From Phycisphaerae bacterium (GTDB lineage Bacteria > Planctomycetota > Phycisphaerae > UBA1845 > PWPN01): a stretch of 64,000 nt of DNA. Of the stretch, positions 36,537 through 43,907 are shown in pieces. The stretch is from positions 75,792 through 139,791 of the forward strand of contig DAOOIV010000003.1 of the NCBI GenBank assembly GCA_035384605.1, written 5' to 3'. The notes below the pieces were generated by a model. It was given only the letters and a program-made list of their open reading frames with translations. It was not told the origin of the DNA and made no database searches. The translations under genes were made by a program, and so were the position numbers. Position 1 is the stretch's first letter; each line of letters opens with the position of its first letter.

Positions 36537-38405
36537 ATGCAATTGGGTTTTCTGGCAAAAGCCAAAGTCCTGGTGGTTGGCTGTTCCGTCTTGTATCTCG
36601 TCGTTCCGGCATGGGGTCAGGAGTCATGGACCTATGTCGACAGCTCCGGCTTCAAGGCCTTTGATACGCCTTGGCCCGCGACCAACGGCGTGCTCAATCG
36701 GCCGTTATCGAACTACCACACTTGGGGTGACATACGCCGGGTAAAAGTGAATAGCATGGTGGTTGATCTCGAAGGCCGGGTGTATGCCGCTTGCACGAAT
36801 CTCAATAACAACGGCAGTAGCCCGGGCGGCGTGACCATTTTCAATACCGATGGCAGCCGCATTGACATAGATCTGTCGCCCGCGACGTTCGGCTCAGGTG
36901 TCGACGAGAACCTGCCGGGCGCCGTTACTAAGCTTGTCTTGGCTGGTGACGGAAAGGTATACGGGTTACAAAACTGGTTAGAGGTCAGCTTCGCTTACGC
37001 CGCAGGCACCGTGAGCCGGATCCTGCGGTTCAATGCGGACGGCTCGGTTGATGTCATCAAGGAATACAGCCCCCTTGTGACGAGTACCAACGGCGAATGG
37101 GTCAACAAAATCGGCGGTTTGACGGTCGGGGGCGACGGATATCCCTATTGGTGGTTCGCAGGTGCAACCTGGGGAACGGGCAATGCCTATTGGAAGCAAC
37201 ACGTTCTGTGGCGGTACAATCTTGTGACAGCCCAGGTCGAGGAGTTTCCCCTGGCCTCCTTGGATCCTCAAGGCACCGATGGTGCCGAACAACCCAACAG
37301 AATGCTCAATTTCGAATACGTGGGCACCGGCATTGGCAGTGATTTCGCGAGTTACTTCACGGTGTTGGGCGGCCTCGGCGGCGCCAGGTGGGTTGCGGAC
37401 GCCATCCGCTGGAACGCACATCGCTCCTTCGATGTCCCCGGGGCAGTGGCCGACGCCGGCTGGGGACGAGACTGGTGCACGGCGACGGCCTATGACAAGG
37501 TTAGCAGAAGGCTTTGGGCCGGCGGCCGGGGGACCGGGTACGCCGATCCGGATCCGGTCAAGCAGGGCACCAATATCATGACGATGTGGTGGAACGACAT
37601 GATTGGCGACCTCGGGCTTTACCACCGGGACAACGAGGGCTTTCTCAGCATGAGCGGAAACCTGAGTTGGCACGTCAACGATAACGATCCGCAAACAAGC
37701 GGTGTCGGAAATGGCGGACCCTATTGGATCACCGCTTTGGCGGCCAACTCCGGAGGCTCGGCTTGGCTTTCAATCGGCGGCCAGATCGCCAACAGCAAGA
37801 AGCCCGGTGACGGCAACTACACTTTCGCAGGCCCATGGGGCTTGGTGGGAGAAGTATACAAAATGGAGGTCGACACAAGCAGCACGCCTGTCCTCACGAG
37901 GACCGACATGGGACGGCCCCATAGCGCCCATCCAACCGACTCGATTAACGAAAACCAGGTTGTGGCGCTGGCCTTTGGGCTGGACAAAGTCTACGCTCTG
38001 GTTCTCGATCTTGTTAACGGCGCTTACAGCCTCTATGTCGAGGACAATCCGGACAAGCCGTTTAAGGGTGCCTGCTGCATGCCTTCTGGATGTATCGAGG
38101 TGGCTCAAAACCAGTGCCCCGGCGAGTTCCAGGGTATTGGAACCGATTGTGACTCCATCAACTGCAGTTGCCGAACTTGCCACGACCCGTTTGCGGATGC
38201 TGATGGTGACGGCGACGTCGATCAGACGGACTTTGCCGTCATCCAGATGTGCTTCACCGGTCAGGATGGCGGCGTACCGAATGCGCCTTGCCGCTGCGAT
38301 TGCTATAACCGCGATAATGATGAGGACGTTGATGCCAATGACTTGGCGCTCTGGATGCTTTGCGCTTCGGGTCCCGGCATTCCAGCGGACAAGGACTGCG
38401 ATTGA
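36537..38405 (+). CDS. Secreted beta-propeller protein with dockerin-like repeats
   Basis: 622 residues; ggagg lies 8 bases before the ATG, and a signal peptide ends near PAWGQ. Residues ~30-495 form a propeller-like domain with repeating strands (GRVYAACTNL, GKVYGLQNWL, DKVYALVLDL). A short Cys-rich stretch (CCMPSGCIEV...CPGEF) precedes two dockerin-like repeats (DADGDGDVDQTDFAVI, DNDEDVDANDLALW). No catalytic motif is recognised; it may bind or read a polysaccharide breakdown product or act as an unclassified lyase or glycosidase. Its promoter is beside operator site 2, so it is the first candidate target of the divergent LacI regulator. Confidence 0.75.
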   Translation: MQLGFLAKAKVLVVGCSVLYLVVPAWGQESWTYVDSSGFKAFDTPWPATNGVLNRPLSNYHTWGDIRRVKVNSMVVDLEGRVYAACTNLNNNGSSPGGVTIFNTDGSRIDIDLSPATFGSGVDENLPGAVTKLVLAGDGKVYGLQNWLEVSFAYAAGTVSRILRFNADGSVDVIKEYSPLVTSTNGEWVNKIGGLTVGGDGYPYWWFAGATWGTGNAYWKQHVLWRYNLVTAQVEEFPLASLDPQGTDGAEQPNRMLNFEYVGTGIGSDFASYFTVLGGLGGARWVADAIRWNAHRSFDVPGAVADAGWGRDWCTATAYDKVSRRLWAGGRGTGYADPDPVKQGTNIMTMWWNDMIGDLGLYHRDNEGFLSMSGNLSWHVNDNDPQTSGVGNGGPYWITALAANSGGSAWLSIGGQIANSKKPGDGNYTFAGPWGLVGEVYKMEVDTSSTPVLTRTDMGRPHSAHPTDSINENQVVALAFGLDKVYALVLDLVNGAYSLYVEDNPDKPFKGACCMPSGCIEVAQNQCPGEFQGIGTDCDSINCSCRTCHDPFADADGDGDVDQTDFAVIQMCFTGQDGGVPNAPCRCDCYNRDNDEDVDANDLALWMLCASGPGIPADKDCD

Positions 38406-38489
38406 AGCGGCGCGAGTCGCCCCCTGGCACTGGTTGGCGGTCATGCGGTTGACGGGGCACAAGTTTCATCCTCCCTTCTGTCTGTGTCC

Positions 38490-38526
38490 AAGCCGAGCCT
38501 CCCGGTTTCTACGGGCGGCTCGGCTT
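38490..38526 (+). terminator. Strong hairpin, probable terminator of the 36537 gene
   Basis: AAGCCGAGCC pairs with GGCTCGGCTT (10 bp) and an inner CCCG/CGGG stem encloses a 7-nt loop. No T-run follows directly. Confidence 0.6.
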
Positions 38527-38750
38527 GCTTCACGATCTGAGCCATGGGGTTCCGGCACGGCGGGCCCGTCCCAGGCAAAGGATCGGGCGGCTTCACCAAA
38601 TGGGGTGTCCTGGTTTTCCCGGCCGGGTCTTGGCAGGCGGCCTGCCGTCGGCCTTGATCGCGATGGCAGGTTCGGATGAGCCGCCCTTATCAGAAGATGC
38701 GAACAGGCTTCCCGACATCGATGGGCAAGGTTGCCGTAAAGACTTGTCCG

Positions 38751-38760
38751 AAAATGTTTT
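38751..38760. promoter_or_regulatory. Partial operator core
   Basis: AAAATGTTTT without the CTA/TAG-type flanks, centred 149 bp (about 14 DNA turns) upstream of site 3. It could be a weak auxiliary site or chance. Confidence 0.3.
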
Positions 38761-38896
38761 GTGAAACCGGCTCATCCGCCGCCGGCGTCGGGCGCCTGCG
38801 AAAGCGCCCGGGTGATCCGTGTATGGGTATGGGCTCCGGCAGAGCTCGTGCAACCTGCGGCCCCCAAAGGCTCGCGACCCTGTCCGGAACATCAAA

Positions 38897-38912
38897 ACTA
38901 AAATGTTTTAGT
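38897..38912. promoter_or_regulatory. LacI-type operator, site 3
   Basis: ACTAAAATGTTTTAGT, identical in core to sites 1 and 2, 14 bp upstream of the -35 of the PEP-CTERM gene promoter. Confidence 0.75.
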
Positions 38913-38925
38913 AGCCAAAAAGAGC

Positions 38926-38954
38926 TTGACCTGAAACCGGTTTGCGGGTAAATT
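38926..38954 (+). promoter_or_regulatory. Sigma-70-like promoter of PEP-CTERM gene
   Basis: TTGACC (38926-38931), 17 bp, TAAATT (38949-38954). Same spacing and same distance from the operator as at 36338-36366. Confidence 0.6.
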
Positions 38955-39277
38955 ACACGTCAGAGGCGAATGGCCTGCCCGCCGGTCTGGCGGACCGCCA
39001 TCTCGAGGAGGTCGGAAAAGCTTTCCCCGAGAATCGCCCGCAATCGGAATCGCTGATGCGTTCACGGCACGAGCCATTGTCGTGCTGATCGGATGGAAAT
39101 GGTTGGTAGGCGATCCGTTCCTGTCAGATGTGGTGTTAACGCGAGGTTCATGCGAGCAGGCCCAAGGCAGACCTTGGCGTTTGAAAGGCGGTATTCCTCG
39201 AAAACAATCCGTTGTTTCTCGTTATCATGGCGGCGAAAAGGTTCAGAAGCAGATCTTGTGAAGAGAAGGAGGTCCAA

Positions 39278-40207
39278 ATGAGGAAAGGCATCATTGCACT
39301 GTTGTGCTGCGGGTTCGTGCTCGCAAGCTCGGCCATGGCCGCCCCGGTCTATGTGAAGACCTGGGATTTCGAGGACGGGACGGTAGGACAGCCGCACCCC
39401 GACTGGAACGCGGGCACGGTGCAGAAAAACGGGCCGTATAGTGGCACGCCGTACCCCAAAGGCAATCGCCTGTACACCGGCGACAACGTGGCATCCTGGC
39501 ATACGCTGGCGCAGCCGACCAACAGCTTCATCTACACAACGCAGATGTGGACGGATGCCGGCAACATCAATGGCATCCGCAAGGCCGGTATGGGCTACCG
39601 GTATGCAGGCACGACCCACGAAGTCTGGTTCGAGGGCGATGACCAAGGCGGTTGGCCCGCCAATGCGCCGTCCCGAACGCGTTTCGGCGACTCCTGGCTG
39701 CCGAACCCCCGGCCCGGAACCGAGGACCAATGGGACAACTATCAGTGGCAGGGCGGCGGCGGCCGAAGGCTGGAACGGAGCACGCTCGACGGCGCGACCA
39801 ACCTCGGCAGTCACTATCTGCCCTCGTTGAATACCCCCGGCGTGCCGGACTGGGAGTTCCCGCAGTTCGCCGAGATCGAGCTGATGATCAAGTACAATAC
39901 GCCGGACAACCCCGGCACGGTCGAATTGTGGTTCCGCTCGTTGAATTACAACGCGACTCGTTCTGCGCAGGATCAGTGGCTCCGGCTCGGTTGGGGCGGT
40001 TACGCCGGTGCCAACTACTACGACTTTATTCTCGGCATCAACCCGGCGACCAATGATTATTGGGAAATCGACCGGATCAAGCTCGGCGGCGGTTCCGCTT
40101 GGTCGCAGGCTGCCTACGACAACGTTTATTTCCAGTCGATCCCCGAGCCGACGACCCTGGGTCTGCTGCTCCTGGGCGCTGTCCCCACGCTGCGCCGCCG
40201 CCGCTGA
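39278..40207 (+). CDS. PEP-CTERM sorting domain protein
   Basis: About 309 residues. The start at 39278 has a perfect aaggagg 5 bases upstream and leads a signal peptide (IIALLCCGFVLASSAMA). The middle is a beta-rich, aromatic domain of lectin-like look (KTWDFEDGTVGQPHPDWN ... DNVYFQSI), possibly a concanavalin-type fold. It ends with PEPTTLGLLLLGAVPTLRRRR: a PEP motif, a hydrophobic helix and an Arg cluster, the signal recognised by an exosortase. So it is exported and then processed at the membrane; no exosortase is in this window. Expression likely depends on operator site 3. Confidence 0.85.
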   Translation: MRKGIIALLCCGFVLASSAMAAPVYVKTWDFEDGTVGQPHPDWNAGTVQKNGPYSGTPYPKGNRLYTGDNVASWHTLAQPTNSFIYTTQMWTDAGNINGIRKAGMGYRYAGTTHEVWFEGDDQGGWPANAPSRTRFGDSWLPNPRPGTEDQWDNYQWQGGGGRRLERSTLDGATNLGSHYLPSLNTPGVPDWEFPQFAEIELMIKYNTPDNPGTVELWFRSLNYNATRSAQDQWLRLGWGGYAGANYYDFILGINPATNDYWEIDRIKLGGGSAWSQAAYDNVYFQSIPEPTTLGLLLLGAVPTLRRRR

Positions 40208-40245
40208 GGCGATAGACCAAACCTGGGTCATTTAACCTGAATGAG

Positions 40246-40281
40246 AAGGGGCGCGGGTGGTATCCCGCGTCCCTTTGTTTT
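40246..40281 (+). terminator. Rho-independent terminator of PEP-CTERM gene
   Basis: AAGGGGCGCGGG pairs with CCCGCGTCCCTT around a 6-nt loop (one G-T pair), followed by TTGTTTT. Confidence 0.8.
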
Positions 40282-40320
40282 GCGCCCGGATGGGCTTGAC
40301 ACGGTGATCGCGTAGATCGG

Positions 40321-41943
40321 TCAATCTCCACAACTCGCATCGGCCGCCACGTCCGATCCGCTAAAACATGCCTGGAAAATGGCGAAGTCCCCATTATCGA
40401 CATCGTTGTCGTAGTCCAGCATCGCATTACGGCAGTTGGGATTGGTCTGCGGCACGAACGGCCCGCTGAAGCAGGTCTGGAGGTGCCCGAAATCAACCTG
40501 GTCGACGTCCCCGTCACCGTCGAAATCGCCCGGCGCGGATACCCAGATGGATGCTGAAACCGGCGCCGCATAGCTCGGGACTCCGGTGTCATAGGCGAAC
40601 GCACTGTAGAATACGAGACCGCGGGGAGGATCGCTCTGAATGAAACTGTCCGATGAGCCGGCGGCCCCCGGACAATCGCACAGCAGAATGCCCTCCGTAG
40701 GCAGGGCCGGCGCGGCAGCAACCGCGAACCGGATCATCGTTCCGGCAAAATCCCCATCCGCCGGGTTGGTCCAGCTCACCTCGACACCTCGTCCGCTACG
40801 CAGCAGCCGTAAATGGGTCACCGTACCGGGCGGCGTGCCGGGGAACCGCATCACCGGATAGTGTTCGCGGTAGTAGATCCCGGCGGGCTTCAACGCGTAA
40901 CCGTATTTCCACAGGCCGAAGTAGTTCTCGAAGCTCTCGTTCGGGTCGGTTGTGTAAGGCTTCGCGTCGAAAGTCATCCACTGCAGGCCGCCGGCGATGT
41001 TATGTTCCTCAAACGCCGTGAGATGGTTGACGTAAACGCTGTATTGATGCGCCTCGTTGTAGTCATGGATCAACTGGCCGTCTCGGTTGCAGGGCGTGGG
41101 GTTTGTGGGCCAGCCCCATTCCTCAACCAGGATCGGCTTCTGGTTCGACCCCAGCAAGCCCTTGGTCTCCGGAATCTCCTCAGTGCCGATATTGGGCCAG
41201 TAAGAGTGAAATATGGCCACATCGATGAAGCTGAGCACATCCGGCAGGTTTCTCCACCAACGCATCCCCGCCGAGACCGGGTGATTGGTATCCCTTGACC
41301 GCACGGCATTGCACATGCGCTCCAGCCAGCTCACGATCTTGTCCCGACTGCTGGGGTTGCAGTCCCAATCGCCGCATGCCCCGGGGTTGCAGTCGCACGA
41401 GCCGTAGTTGCTCGGGTGGTCGGGCTCGTTCTTGACGTCCCACATCAGAACGAACGGATTATTCTTCAAACGGTCTACGATTTTCCACATGTGGGTGAGA
41501 TGATTGTTCCACGTCGAGCTGCCGGAGGCCGGAAAACTCGTCTCCCAGTCGAAAAGGGTCACCACCGCGCGGATGCCGTGGTCGCCCATCAGGTTGACGA
41601 TGTCCTCAAGTTTCTGGAGCCGGTCGGCCGGGATGTCTGGTCCGTTCCAGCCGCCGCGACTATAAGGAACCAGGATGCGGACGCAGTTCAACCCCAGGTC
41701 GCGCATCCGGTCAACCTCAGAGGTGATCTCCGGCCAATCCCAACTGTTCCACATGTCCGCCCACATGTGGTTTTGCGGGTAATAGTTCGTGCCCTTCAGC
41801 TTGTAAACTTGGCCGTTCAAGACGAATTGGTCGCCCTGGATCCTGACAAACGCGTCCGCGCGGCAGCACGCCGGCGACAACAGGTCCAACGCAACCGTGG
41901 TCAGGATCAGGACGCCAAGATACTTACGTTCATGAAGTCTCAT
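40321..41943 (-). CDS. Secreted GH5-like glycosidase with FN3 and dockerin-like repeats
   Basis: 540 residues with a signal peptide (LGVLILTTVALDLLSPACCRA). The (beta/alpha)8 domain (~30-355) has FVLNGQVYKLKGTNYYPQN, LMWDVKNEPD (acid/base Glu near 172) and PILVEEWGWP (nucleophile Glu near 275), as in GH5 cellulase/mannanase enzymes. An insert right after the acid/base motif is Cys-rich (GSCDCNPGACGDWDC) and unusual. An FN3 module (~365-455) close to those of the propeller proteins and two dockerin-like repeats (DFDGDGDVDQVDFGHL, DYDNDVDNGDFAIF) complete it. It should cut a beta-linked polysaccharide outside the cell; convergent with the PEP-CTERM gene across its terminator. Confidence 0.85.
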   Translation of the reverse strand: MRLHERKYLGVLILTTVALDLLSPACCRADAFVRIQGDQFVLNGQVYKLKGTNYYPQNHMWADMWNSWDWPEITSEVDRMRDLGLNCVRILVPYSRGGWNGPDIPADRLQKLEDIVNLMGDHGIRAVVTLFDWETSFPASGSSTWNNHLTHMWKIVDRLKNNPFVLMWDVKNEPDHPSNYGSCDCNPGACGDWDCNPSSRDKIVSWLERMCNAVRSRDTNHPVSAGMRWWRNLPDVLSFIDVAIFHSYWPNIGTEEIPETKGLLGSNQKPILVEEWGWPTNPTPCNRDGQLIHDYNEAHQYSVYVNHLTAFEEHNIAGGLQWMTFDAKPYTTDPNESFENYFGLWKYGYALKPAGIYYREHYPVMRFPGTPPGTVTHLRLLRSGRGVEVSWTNPADGDFAGTMIRFAVAAAPALPTEGILLCDCPGAAGSSDSFIQSDPPRGLVFYSAFAYDTGVPSYAAPVSASIWVSAPGDFDGDGDVDQVDFGHLQTCFSGPFVPQTNPNCRNAMLDYDNDVDNGDFAIFQACFSGSDVAADASCGD

Positions 41944-42169
41944 ATCCTGAAACCTTGATCGCTCTTAAGCATCGTTGCGACCCCTCGAGCTCTCCTCAAG
42001 TATATGTCGGCCAACCGACAGGGGCTATCCCAGCTCACACGCCCGCAATTCGAAACGAGCACTTATCGAGTTGTTGACGCTCGAACAACCGGGGTCTAGA
42101 ATCTCCGACAACGAGTCTACTGACCGTTTTACGACGAACCAGCCGGAAAAAGGACATGGAGGATCAATC

Positions 42170-42499
42170 ATGGCCGGGGCAAATACCAAGACCTTTACCG
42201 AAGATAATTTCCAGCAGGAGGTCCTCGAGGCCACCGAACCGGTGCTGGTCGATTTCTGGGCCGACTGGTGCATGCCCTGCAAAGCCCTGGGGCCGACCAT
42301 CGATGAACTGGCCAATGAGAACGTCGGCAAGGCAAAGGTCGGTAAGGTCGATACCGATGCCAACCCGTCGCTGGCCACCCGCTACGCGATCAGTGCAATT
42401 CCCACCGTGATCCTATTCAAGAACGGCGAGGTCAAGGAACGCTTCGTGGGCCTCAGAAGCAAGCGCGATCTTCAGGCCTCCCTGGACGCCGCCATGTAG
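42170..42499 (+). CDS. trxA: Thioredoxin
   Basis: 109 residues, the usual thioredoxin length. Start at 42170 (ggagg 7 bases upstream); the frame extends further 5' but reads as non-coding. Active site WADWCMPCKALGP carries CMPC in place of the common CGPC, which may shift its redox potential. The cis-Pro motif SAIPTVILFKNGE and the end of the fold are intact. Cytoplasmic disulfide reductant. Convergent with the secretion operon; no functional link to it is evident. Confidence 0.92.
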   Translation: MAGANTKTFTEDNFQQEVLEATEPVLVDFWADWCMPCKALGPTIDELANENVGKAKVGKVDTDANPSLATRYAISAIPTVILFKNGEVKERFVGLRSKRDLQASLDAAM

Positions 42500-42565
42500 C
42501 CCCAGGCCCCCCTCCGTGAATTGGCAAGAGCCGCCCCGAAACAGACATGCAAAGCCGCGCTCAGA

Positions 42566-43021
42566 TCACGGGGTTTCAGGCGGGGCTTCTTCCCTGACCC
42601 GGGTAAACGACGTCGCCGTCGATGATGTTGTCGGCGCGGGCCCAAGCGGCAGGTCAACCGTGTCGCCCGAGGAGAGAGCCCCGCCTTCCACCCGACTGGA
42701 AATCCGGCAGACACGGCGACCGCCCTCCGTGACCGGAACGACCGACGCCGATGCGGACATGCCGGCCGGAACCAGCGAATCCACCTCCAACACAATGCGG
42801 TCCACGGGCGGATTGCTCTTCCATTCGCTGAGATGTGATCTGGCATAGGCGACGGCGCTGTCACTGACCGCGTGCGCCGCCTGTCGGAGCCGCTCTGACT
42901 GTACCTCACGATACCGATAGTTTGCCCACAGAGTCAGCATGGACAGCAAACCCGCCGTCAGAGCTGTTAACACCACGACCACAACCAGTGCGAACCCAGA
43001 ACGACTTGCCGGCCCTTTCAT
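42566..43021 (-). CDS. GspK-like minor pseudopilin
   Basis: 151 residues. N-terminal prepilin segment SRSG/FALVVVVVLTALTAGLLSML has a hydrophobic residue rather than Glu at position 5, as in GspK, the tip pseudopilin of type II secretion systems. It is shorter than classic GspK (~300 residues), lacking most of the globular part. Its ATG overlaps the stop of the preceding gene (ATGA), so it is translationally coupled. Last gene of the operon that starts with the ATPase at 47474. Confidence 0.65.
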   Translation of the reverse strand: MKGPASRSGFALVVVVVLTALTAGLLSMLTLWANYRYREVQSERLRQAAHAVSDSAVAYARSHLSEWKSNPPVDRIVLEVDSLVPAGMSASASVVPVTEGGRRVCRISSRVEGGALSSGDTVDLPLGPAPTTSSTATSFTRVREEAPPETP

Positions 43022-43521
43022 GAGGCACCCCCTTCGCCCACCCTGACGGCCATCGCCAAATGCCGGTCGACGTAGAACCCGTCGCCCATCGGCAACTGGC
43101 AGTCAAACAAGAGCCAGACCACGCCTCTTGAATCACCGATACTCTCGTGCTTGATATCGGCAAGCACGCGTTCAAGGTCCCATGTATAGCGGATCGGGTC
43201 CGCGCCGGCCGAATGCTCCGTTCGTTCAACCCGGTTCTTCACGCACCGGTAGATGATCCTGTCACCGCCGCGGGCCAGTTCGAGGGCAATCCCCTCACCG
43301 CCGCGACGAACCACGGCTTCATCGGCAAAACGGGCGTCCGCCTGAAAACGGCGAACGACATCTCGCATCATTGCCTGGCTCGAAAGCATGCGGCTTTCGA
43401 AGACCTGTGCCTGAACGATTCGCCTTTCAGCCTGAAGGCCGATCGCCAGGATCACCAAGAGCAGGGGAAAAAGGGCGACCATCTGAATCAGGGTGAAACC
43501 CTTGCGGCATCGATTCCTCAT
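43018..43521 (-). CDS. GspJ-like pseudopilin
   Basis: About 167 residues from the ATG at 43521 (ggagg 7 bases upstream). Prepilin segment RKG/FTLIQMVALFPLLLVIL has Gln instead of Glu at position 5, an odd change because Glu5 normally neutralises the neighbour's N-terminus. The soluble part has a mixed alpha/beta look (VVRRFQADARFADEAVVRRG). ATGA overlap with both neighbours. Probably part of the pseudopilus tip with the genes on either side. Confidence 0.65.
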   Translation of the reverse strand: MRNRCRKGFTLIQMVALFPLLLVILAIGLQAERRIVQAQVFESRMLSSQAMMRDVVRRFQADARFADEAVVRRGGEGIALELARGGDRIIYRCVKNRVERTEHSAGADPIRYTWDLERVLADIKHESIGDSRGVVWLLFDCQLPMGDGFYVDRHLAMAVRVGEGGAS

Positions 43522-43907
43522 GGCTTGTCCTCCGCGGGGATGAATCTGCTGATTTGTTCGCGGAGTTTCTTTCCGCCGGCCACGGTGGCCGTGGCCGTCA
43601 CCGTAACGCGGGTGAAACCCGACCAATCTCCTCTGCCGGGCTCGGCTTCGGCATACAGTGAGACGCCCTCCGGCAGGAACCCGCCCGGCGGACGCGAGTC
43701 AAGCGCCGCCCCGGCGGCAATTCGCTCAAGCTGCGCCGAGGCCGCCCAGATGAGTGCCTGCCGGTCAATCAACTCATTACGTGTTCTCTGATAGCTGAAT
43801 ATCGCCTGAGACGACAAAGCGACGATCATGCCCAGCAGCACGATGCCGACCGTCACCTCGATGACACTGAACCCTCGAAGCCGGATTGTCATGTTGTGAC
43901 TTCGCAT
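43518..43907 (-). CDS. GspI/GspH-like pseudopilin
   Basis: About 129 residues from the ATG at 43907, which shares its A with the stop of the upstream GspF gene (TGATG). Prepilin segment LRG/FSVIEVTVGIVLLGMIVAL keeps the conserved Glu5. The short soluble domain is consistent with GspI. With the next two genes it makes a minor-pseudopilin set; no major pseudopilin (GspG) is in the operon. Confidence 0.65.
   Translation of the reverse strand: MRSHNMTIRLRGFSVIEVTVGIVLLGMIVALSSQAIFSYQRTRNELIDRQALIWAASAQLERIAAGAALDSRPPGGFLPEGVSLYAEAEPGRGDWSGFTRVTVTATATVAGGKKLREQISRFIPAEDKP

Larger units (their letters stand above)
38406..39277. other. 872-bp intergenic region with terminator, operator and promoter
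   Basis: Contains a strong hairpin after the upstream gene, an isolated operator core (AAAATGTTTT, 38751-38760), full operator site 3, a sigma-70-like promoter and a long leader (~317 nt from the predicted start of transcription) to the PEP-CTERM gene. No gene was recognised. Confidence 0.5.

Noticed and set aside
40363..40372. CTAAAACATG as a fourth operator
   Set aside because: It lies inside the GH5-dockerin coding sequence and only half of the palindrome is present.
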